DNA of 31,923 bases, from the IMG/VR virus record IMGVR_UViG_3300048030_000105, positions 1-31,923 of that record. One strand, 5' to 3'. Position 1 is the stretch's first letter. Each line of letters starts with the position of its first letter. Source of the stretch: a virus. This document shows positions 25,587 to 31,923 of the stretch, piece by piece. The position numbers and the translations under genes were made by a program. The notes under the pieces were generated by a model. It worked only from the letters and a program-made list of their open reading frames with translations, was not told the origin of the DNA and did no database searches.

Positions 25587-28500
25587 TTATTGAACAGAGT
25601 CGTCATGGCCTTTCATTAATTGTTGCATAGTGTATATTGTACCACTTATTGCAACCTGTTGTGTTGTTTCTACACCAAACTCATCTGTTGATGTATATGT
25701 TCCATCAATTGAAACATCAATCGGTATGTCAATAGCGCCGTCTGATGCGTGTTCTATAACGTTATTAACTGTACCAACTCTTACTTGTCCTGCCTGTACT
25801 GCGTTTGTTTCTAAGTTCTCACCACCAACACTTAGTCTATCTGCTAAGAATGAAGCAATAGCTCTCTGTGTTGGAATAACCTGATTGGAATCTGCCGCAA
25901 AAGTTGGATCTGTACTAAATTCGTTAACAACTGTACCTGAACCACCTAATCTAACACCACCTAGTGCTAGTTCTGACAGACCATCTAAGTCAAAGAATTC
26001 AGCACTAATAGTAACAATACCTGTTGCCTGTTGTACGCTGAATAATTCACCTGTTCTAAAGTTACCATCTTGGTCAGTACTTACATAAAATACTCTTCCG
26101 CCTGTTTGCTCTAACACTTCGTTTTCTGGTGCCGCTGTGTAGTACGCTCCGCCTGCATATATGTCAGGATAGTTTGTAGCTACAAAGTTACCTGTACCAA
26201 TGTCTAGGAAGTCGTGTCCACTAATTCTACATTGACTATAACGTTCACGTAGTGTTACAACTGTACCGTGTGCTAAATTATATTCGTTTCTTAGTCTCGG
26301 AGAAACTTTAAATAAAACTAGTCTTGTTCCTGCGCCACTACCGTCATCGCCTAAGTCTGTAATTTCAATACCTGAGAATAATTTTAAATCATCTGGATCA
26401 TCTGTAGATTCTTCTAATAAGCCTTCAAACTTAATTTGTACTCCTGGTCCAGGAATTGATGTAACTCCTGCTAGTGTCATAAATGCCGCTTCAGGCACAA
26501 TATCTGCATAACCGTCACCTGCAATAGTTACGTTTGTACTTGTTATACGATAACCACCGCCTCTATTAACAAAGTCTGGTTGTGATAACACTCCTGTGCC
26601 AATTCTATTTTCAAATTCAACTTCTGATACAAATTGAGTATCTGTAACAGTTAATGTTAAAGGACTTGCATCACTATAACCACTGCCTGGATCCCATATT
26701 AATAAGTCTTGGAATTTACCTTGGTTAACATCTGCTCTAACAAGAGCTTTACACCCTGTTGTTACATGTTGTAAGCCACCGTCTGCATCTTGTGCAATTA
26801 CCATGAACTTTGGAGTTCCGTTAATTGGTGATTCAGCAATCGCCGCCCACTTATAACTTAAATTTAATGATTGTGGTGTCCATGTAATACCGTCTTCTGA
26901 TACCAATGCATTTTCATAACCTTCTAGTGTAAAGCCAGAGCCAACTGTAGTTGCCCAACCAACTGCCATAAACACACCTTCTGCATATATGCCGTTCTTA
27001 ACAACAAATGATCCACTTTGGTTACAACTTCCACCTGCTGTCCAAGTTACACCTTTGTCTAATGAAAATGCTGTTGTTCCATCTGATGCTATAGCAACAA
27101 ATTTATTTTTACCAAATAATACATTAGTCCAAGTTTTACTTCCTGCTGGTAATACTGCATTTCTCAATGTCCATGTAATACCATCTGGTGATGTAGCAAC
27201 GTCTTGTGTTGCTCCGCTTGTTACTGCAACAAATGTTCCTTGACCGTATTGTACTGCCGCCCAGTCATCTGTTTGTGGTAATACTGATTGTGAAAATGTT
27301 AGTCCGTCTGTACTATAAAGCGCATCTGCCGTTCCTGAAGCAACTAATACAAACGTACCGCCACCAAAGGCCGCATCATTCCAATTTCTAGTTATTGGTA
27401 ATGCTCTAGTAGTCCAACTTGTTGCTGTTTCTGAATAACTGTAAGTATTCATTCCTGTAGCAAATGCTAAGAATTTATTTTCTTCTGCCAATATTTTTAT
27501 GTATTCATCAGTTCCAGCATCAAAACTTAAATTAACTTGTACCCAAGTGTCGCCATCTGCACTGTATGCCGCTTGTGATTTATCATCAATAGCAACAAAT
27601 AATCCACCTACTGGTTCACCTGAATATGTAAATGTTGCAACACTATTTGAACTGTCATCTGTAACTGATGCTACTCTAATTGTAATATCATTAGCAGGAC
27701 TTGCACCTCCTAAATCTGTACCACTTAGTGTAATTGTATCGTTAACTGCATAGCCAGCACCGCCAGTTACTAGTGTTAGTGTATAAGTGTTACCAGAACG
27801 TTGTACACGCCAAGTACTTCCAATTGGATCTAATCCAAAAGTTTCACCTGTTCCTACTTGACCATCTAAACTTGGATATAACTGACTTGTTCCGCCAAAG
27901 TCTGCACTAACATAATCTAAACGTTCAATAGTTTTATTTGCTGATGTCCAACCTGGAGAACTTGCAATTACTCTTGGTTCTATTCTATAATATGTTGTTG
28001 CATCAAATGTTGATACTAAAGGAGTTCCTGGAATAATATGATCCCATCCTAATGTACCATCTGAATCTTTTGATAATGTAGCTTCTCTAGTTGCACTATT
28101 ATATGCAGTAATATATGCATACTGTCCTGCACCTAGTCCTGATAAAATTACAACTCTCATGCCTTCAATTTCTGAATAAAATTGTGTTGCATCTGTAGTT
28201 GATAATTTTAATGTACTTGCGGCATTTACTGTTTCCTGTGCATAACCCTGTCTTACTAGATAGTTACTACCGCCTTCGCTACCTGATCCTTGAGTGTTAA
28301 CTAGCCTTGCTTGATATAAAGCGCCTGCTCTAAAATCTCTAAATTCTGTTACAACACTTGAACCAGCACCTGTTACTGTTGAAGTTGCACTGGAATATTT
28401 TTCACCAGTATGACTAAATTCGTATGCTAAGATTCTATCATCTGATAAGCCTGAAAATACTTTACTAACTTGTGCTTCGTTATTTCTATTCATCAGTGTA

Positions 28501-31082
28501 GTTGATTGTGGAACTTCTGTTGTGTCGCCACCTGATGCAATACTACCAAATCTACCATATGAGTTGTTACCATTTGTTGCACGTATAATGCCGCCATTTT
28601 CTGACAAGTAACCAACTGAACAATAATATGTAAACACTGACACAAGTTCTGCTCTAGCATTATTAGTAATCCATGCACCAACTCCGTCACTTAATACTTG
28701 TGTAAAGTCGTTTGCAACCATTGACTTATTACCGCCATTGTGTAGGTTACCGTCAACTTTCATACCCGCACAAGCAAAGCCAAAGTTTGTTACACCTTGT
28801 ATGTAAGGTGATCTATTTTTAATCCATGTACGTTCGTCTGCTGGTCCCCAACCTGGATCTAATGATACAAGTGCGCCACCTGTTGGACGTTGATATAAGT
28901 CAAACACGCCTGGAGGATTTAGTGTTCCAGTAAGTCCTTCAGTTGAGCAGTTTCTTAATCCTGTAGTATCTCTCATATAGAACAAGTCATCAAACTGTCC
29001 ACCTAATGCACTGTTTGTATAACGTCTTGCCGCATATAATGTTCTATGATTGCCTTCGTATAATAAGTCTTGTGCAATACCTCTAAGCATTGCTCTTACA
29101 TCTGCTAAAATATATTTTTTAGTAAATGTAATACTTGGAAAGTTTAGTGTTAGTCTTGTATACACTTCGTTACCAATAAATTCTCTGTTAGCCATCAACT
29201 GTTGTGATGCCGCTCTAAATGCTGAGTTAGATGTTAGATCGTTTGCTACAGTTGTTTGAGCTGGATCAACATCTCCTGATTCTGTAGGTAAACGGAATTC
29301 AATAAACTGTTCGTATTCAGCAATTAATTCTAAAATTCTTTGTGCTGTAGGTTGATCTGATACTGGTCCTACTAATACTTGTGGTTCTTCATTTCCAGTA
29401 GTAGGTGTTAACAATTTGTTTTGTATAAGATCTAAAATAAATCCACTGATGTAAGTATCAGTTTCTTTTACATATTGATAATTGTCTTCATACTCTGGAA
29501 TTGCAGGAGTTGCAATTATGTTTGTTGCACGTAATTCGTCGCCCATAACAACACAACCTGCCGGAACTGCTATTGGTCCAACTTCCTCATATCTACCTGC
29601 CGCAACAAATATTTTTGTAGGAGTTAGTGCTGGAAATGTGTCTTCGATATATTCACAAGCATGTCTAATAGTTGCAAAAGGTTGTTTCCAATTTTTACCA
29701 TATCCAGGTAAGTCAAATCCTCTTGGTGCAACATATACTGCTTCTGCATCATTAGCAAAGTCTCTCCAAAATGCTTCATAATCGTCAGCAACTGATAGAG
29801 CTTGTTGATCCTGGCCAATTGATAATCCAATATCACCTTGTGAACTGCCGTCATCTAGTGTGTTGTATGTAAGTAAGTCACCTTTGGTATCCATACCTGC
29901 TGGACGACCTGCTTGAATAAGTAGATCCCAATAACTATATCCGCTACCGTTTTCTGGATTGTCTCTTTGTGTAGCATCATGTTCAAATGTACAAACATAT
30001 GCACTACCTTTAAAGTAAACAACTTCACCAACTGCGTAATTAGTATTTTCTTTCCATACTTCTGACCACTTGTTACCTTCAGCAACTTTTTCCCAAATAC
30101 TATTATCTAAATAATCTACAGTACTATCTTCACCATCAACAATGTTAACATCAGTTAATGCTCTGTACAAATAACCACCACGTAAAACTAGTTCACCTGT
30201 TTTATATGCTGTGCCTGAAACAAATTCACCTGCAAAACTTGAGTTTTTAGCAAGTACTATCCATGCTACTGTACTATCGTCTTGACTTCTACTAGGATCA
30301 ACATCAATACTATTTGCTGTTGCAAAGTAAATAAATCCACCATAACGTACAACATCACCTTCTTGGTAATATGTATCATCTTGCCAAACAGTTAAGTTTG
30401 CTTGTGTACCTGGAAATTCAATTTGGAATTTAGTTTGATCAAATACTAAACCTGCACTTGTATGACTATCTGTGCAACGGAATATGTTAGCACCGTAGCG
30501 TATTAAATCATTTTTTCTATATTCAACACCAGCACTCCATGAACTTTTGTATTCAATGCCGTTGCCAAATTCTAACCAGTCATTAATATTATTTTCTAAT
30601 AATGAACTTGATGTATGTGGTATATGACAAATATAAACTATACCGTTATATTTTACAATGCCACCTTTACCGTATGTTGTTGTTGGAGCCCAGTCTGTTA
30701 AAAATTCTTGTGCGTATGCAAACATTTCCCAGTTAGCATATTCTGAAGCAAAGTTTCCACTGTTGTGTGAGTCAATACATTTATATAAGGAGCCGTTATA
30801 AAGTACTATATCACCTAAGTTATATGCAACGCCTTGTGACCAAGTGCCAATAAAAGTTTTACCACTTGTCATCACTGTCCACTGTGGATATGGTTGTGGT
30901 GGATTTGAATTTGGTAACGTTGCTTCTAAGTCTGTAAGGAACGTTCCGCTTGAAGTATGTGTAACAATACACACATAACTTTTACCGCCGACTCTTACAA
31001 TGTCGTCTCTTCGATAGTCAGTACCAGTGACCCAGTCACCTTTCCAAACGTACTTAAACCTATCTAACTTAAACTCTGCCAT
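25587..31082 (-). CDS. Large tail fibre/adhesin protein (1831 aa), paralogue of the 3098-aa protein
   Basis: Residues 11-390 hold seven CBM5/12-like repeats (WKGDWVTGTDYRRDDIVRVG type) with no cupredoxin insertion. Residues ~400-420 carry the MDTKGDLLTYN linker also present in the 3098-aa protein. A beta-helix entry follows (WKQPFATIRHACEYIEDTF at ~465, VPAGCVVMGDELRATN at ~506), one helical repeat at ~632-690, and a highly conserved beta-helix block at ~756-852 (LHNGGNKSMVANDFTQVLSD, RAELVSVFTYY, IRATNGNNSYG). Six Asp-box-like repeats lie at ~1170-1400 (SPDGITWTLR, SEDGITWTPQ), then the shared RISGHDFLDIGTGNF block at ~1620 and VIPTQRAIASFL near the end. AAGGAG precedes the ATG. It is likely a long adhesin or fibre attached to the baseplate; glycan binding is inferred from the repeats. 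Confidence 0.85.
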   Translation of the reverse strand: MAEFKLDRFKYVWKGDWVTGTDYRRDDIVRVGGKSYVCIVTHTSSGTFLTDLEATLPNSNPPQPYPQWTVMTSGKTFIGTWSQGVAYNLGDIVLYNGSLYKCIDSHNSGNFASEYANWEMFAYAQEFLTDWAPTTTYGKGGIVKYNGIVYICHIPHTSSSLLENNINDWLEFGNGIEYKSSWSAGVEYRKNDLIRYGANIFRCTDSHTSAGLVFDQTKFQIEFPGTQANLTVWQDDTYYQEGDVVRYGGFIYFATANSIDVDPSRSQDDSTVAWIVLAKNSSFAGEFVSGTAYKTGELVLRGGYLYRALTDVNIVDGEDSTVDYLDNSIWEKVAEGNKWSEVWKENTNYAVGEVVYFKGSAYVCTFEHDATQRDNPENGSGYSYWDLLIQAGRPAGMDTKGDLLTYNTLDDGSSQGDIGLSIGQDQQALSVADDYEAFWRDFANDAEAVYVAPRGFDLPGYGKNWKQPFATIRHACEYIEDTFPALTPTKIFVAAGRYEEVGPIAVPAGCVVMGDELRATNIIATPAIPEYEDNYQYVKETDTYISGFILDLIQNKLLTPTTGNEEPQVLVGPVSDQPTAQRILELIAEYEQFIEFRLPTESGDVDPAQTTVANDLTSNSAFRAASQQLMANREFIGNEVYTRLTLNFPSITFTKKYILADVRAMLRGIAQDLLYEGNHRTLYAARRYTNSALGGQFDDLFYMRDTTGLRNCSTEGLTGTLNPPGVFDLYQRPTGGALVSLDPGWGPADERTWIKNRSPYIQGVTNFGFACAGMKVDGNLHNGGNKSMVANDFTQVLSDGVGAWITNNARAELVSVFTYYCSVGYLSENGGIIRATNGNNSYGRFGSIASGGDTTEVPQSTTLMNRNNEAQVSKVFSGLSDDRILAYEFSHTGEKYSSATSTVTGAGSSVVTEFRDFRAGALYQARLVNTQGSGSEGGSNYLVRQGYAQETVNAASTLKLSTTDATQFYSEIEGMRVVILSGLGAGQYAYITAYNSATREATLSKDSDGTLGWDHIIPGTPLVSTFDATTYYRIEPRVIASSPGWTSANKTIERLDYVSADFGGTSQLYPSLDGQVGTGETFGLDPIGSTWRVQRSGNTYTLTLVTGGAGYAVNDTITLSGTDLGGASPANDITIRVASVTDDSSNSVATFTYSGEPVGGLFVAIDDKSQAAYSADGDTWVQVNLSFDAGTDEYIKILAEENKFLAFATGMNTYSYSETATSWTTRALPITRNWNDAAFGGGTFVLVASGTADALYSTDGLTFSQSVLPQTDDWAAVQYGQGTFVAVTSGATQDVATSPDGITWTLRNAVLPAGSKTWTNVLFGKNKFVAIASDGTTAFSLDKGVTWTAGGSCNQSGSFVVKNGIYAEGVFMAVGWATTVGSGFTLEGYENALVSEDGITWTPQSLNLSYKWAAIAESPINGTPKFMVIAQDADGGLQHVTTGCKALVRADVNQGKFQDLLIWDPGSGYSDASPLTLTVTDTQFVSEVEFENRIGTGVLSQPDFVNRGGGYRITSTNVTIAGDGYADIVPEAAFMTLAGVTSIPGPGVQIKFEGLLEESTDDPDDLKLFSGIEITDLGDDGSGAGTRLVLFKVSPRLRNEYNLAHGTVVTLRERYSQCRISGHDFLDIGTGNFVATNYPDIYAGGAYYTAAPENEVLEQTGGRVFYVSTDQDGNFRTGELFSVQQATGIVTISAEFFDLDGLSELALGGVRLGGSGTVVNEFSTDPTFAADSNQVIPTQRAIASFLADRLSVGGENLETNAVQAGQVRVGTVNNVIEHASDGAIDIPIDVSIDGTYTSTDEFGVETTQQVAISGTIYTMQQLMKGHDDSVQ
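29913..31052 (-). repeat. Seven CBM5/12-like repeats at the N-terminus of the 1831-aa protein
   Basis: Protein repeats at residues 11-390, same pattern as in the downstream paralogue. Repeats 5-7 are the most diverged, having lost part of the HT motif. Confidence 0.7.
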
Positions 31083-31093
31083 TTAGTTGCTCC

Positions 31094-31471
31094 TTAATAC
31101 CCTGGTCCTGAAATATTCTCAGGGTAGTCATATCCTTCTGATATTCTCATTATAAATTGTCCGTCTGTGGGATCAATATAGTAGACTAGCGAACGTCCAT
31201 CCCACCTAATCTGTGGATATCGCAAGTTTGCATAAACTATATTATGATCTTGATCTACTCCATCTAAATAATCAATGCCTTCTTCAAAGTCTAAAAAGTT
31301 ATTTGCTGATACACCAATGTCGTTAATTACTGCAACATTTTCTTGTCCTTGAAGTTGGTCAATACGAATTAAAAATAATTCGCCATCTTCGTTTCTACGC
31401 ATACCGTAAAAATATCTTTTAATAAACCCGTCTAAAACGTCTTGTGGGTTATTACCTACATAATATGTCAT
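31094..31471 (-). CDS. Small virion-type protein, unknown fold
   Basis: A 125-aa acidic protein: MTYYVGNNPQDVLDGFIKRY at the N-terminus, a middle segment FLDFEEGIDYLDGVDQDHNI, and a C-terminal beta segment SLVYYIDPTDGQFIMRISEG. I recognise this type as a small conserved protein located next to large fibre genes in marine T4-like phages, without a known function. Its start overlaps the preceding stop (TAATG), with GGAGA upstream, and it lies 11 nt before the 1831-aa gene. It may be a connector for the giant fibres, but this is context only. Confidence 0.7.
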   Translation of the reverse strand: MTYYVGNNPQDVLDGFIKRYFYGMRRNEDGELFLIRIDQLQGQENVAVINDIGVSANNFLDFEEGIDYLDGVDQDHNIVYANLRYPQIRWDGRSLVYYIDPTDGQFIMRISEGYDYPENISGPGY

Positions 31472-31800
31472 TACACAATCTCCACAAAGCTCAATACTAC
31501 GTCAACACTGTCTGCGACACTAGCTCGAACTTGTAATTTGTTATTAGCCGCTAATATAAGTTTCTCACCTTGGTTAACAACTCTTATTGCCGTATTAGCA
31601 GGCAATACTGTATCTTTTAAATAATATCCTGCAACACTAGTATCATCAAATATAATAACATCAACATAAACAAATGATGTTGTTAAATTTGTAATACTTA
31701 AACCAATAACGGTTGCTCGTGTACTTGCATCAGTTTCATATATGTCAACCGGTAACGTACCTATTTCTTTTACTACTTTATTTTTAAATAATGTTGCCAT
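31471..31800 (-). CDS. Small virion-type beta protein, relative of the 108-aa protein
   Basis: A 109-aa protein with strand pattern VIGLSITNLTTSFVYVDVII, YYLKDTVLPANTAIRV, KLILAANNKLQVRASVADSV, VVLSFVEIV. It corresponds strand for strand with the 108-aa protein at 15844-16170, suggesting duplication; together they bracket the two giant fibre genes. The ATG is 6 nt after the stop of the previous gene, with GGATAAG as a weak ribosome-binding site. A structural role is inferred from location. Confidence 0.7.
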   Translation of the reverse strand: MATLFKNKVVKEIGTLPVDIYETDASTRATVIGLSITNLTTSFVYVDVIIFDDTSVAGYYLKDTVLPANTAIRVVNQGEKLILAANNKLQVRASVADSVDVVLSFVEIV

Positions 31801-31806
31801 TTTTTC

Positions 31807-31923
31807 TTATCCTAAACTCAATACAATTTCGAGTGCTATATCTTCCGCTTCAGCTCTTGTTACACCTGACTGCGCACCTGCTACAGATACCCAGTTTGAT
31901 CCATCCCATATTTCAACACGACC
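31807..31923 (-). CDS. C-terminal end of a structural protein (partial)
   Basis: The last 38 residues of a gene that begins beyond the window. The visible end reads VEIWDGSNWVSVAGAQSGVT and then RAEAEDIALEIVLSLG before TAA at 31809-31807. The WDGSNW element followed by an acidic helix is a fibre-type ending. It is too short for the ORF list but in frame, ending 6 nt before the 109-aa gene. Confidence 0.65.
   Translation of the reverse strand, partial: GRVEIWDGSNWVSVAGAQSGVTRAEAEDIALEIVLSLG

Noticed and set aside
1-31923. Integrase, attachment sites, tRNA genes or insertion sequences
   Set aside because: None seen on either strand; the window is continuously filled with late virion-type genes and a few accessory genes.

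Overview
The window looks like part of the late structural region of a marine T4-like myovirus, in the broad group of cyanomyoviruses and pelagimyoviruses. The evidence is a gp14-like/gp15-like neck and tail-sheath gene pair, a large set of tail-fibre-type proteins, strong AT bias, almost no intergenic space, and ATAAATA-type late-promoter boxes at gene junctions. No photosynthesis, lysogeny, tRNA or CRISPR element is visible, so I cannot say whether the host is a cyanobacterium, SAR11 or another marine bacterium.

Plus strand, 1-3479: the 3' part of a gp14-like neck gene, a gp15-like tail-sheath stabiliser with a long C-terminal extension, and a small cassette of a Nudix hydrolase, a degenerate cupin-like protein and an 84-residue helical protein that starts at TTG. 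The last gene meets the opposite-strand array tail to tail, with a 14-nt overlap.

Minus strand, 31923 down to 3466 (order of transcription): the end of a structural gene; two small virion-type proteins (109 and 125 aa); two paralogous giant fibre/adhesin proteins (1831 and 3098 aa), each with seven N-terminal carbohydrate-binding-module-like repeats, a beta-helix block, six Asp-box repeats and a shared C-terminal block; a 108-aa relative of the 109-aa protein; a fibre ending in an S74-type self-cleaving chaperone; three tandem paralogues of about 380 aa; a protein with a tail-fibre-assembly-like motif; a coiled-coil protein; a U32-like TIM-barrel protein with a cysteine cluster; a SAM methyltransferase; a modular fibre; a subtilisin-like protease; and a second modular fibre.

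The most unusual content is two cupredoxin-like domains with complete type-1 copper ligand sets (H...C-x2-H-x2-M). One sits at the C-terminus of the 548-aa fibre. The other is inserted within one of the carbohydrate-binding-type repeats of the 3098-aa giant. Together with an apparently intact subtilase between two modular fibre genes and a U32-like/methyltransferase pair in the same late array, this suggests a virion surface carrying redox or metal-binding and proteolytic modules. That interpretation is inference. Expression is probably driven by late promoters at 5135, 8130, 16222 and 25558 and by translational coupling through recurring TAATG stop/start overlaps. There is no gene-free stretch longer than about 70 bases.
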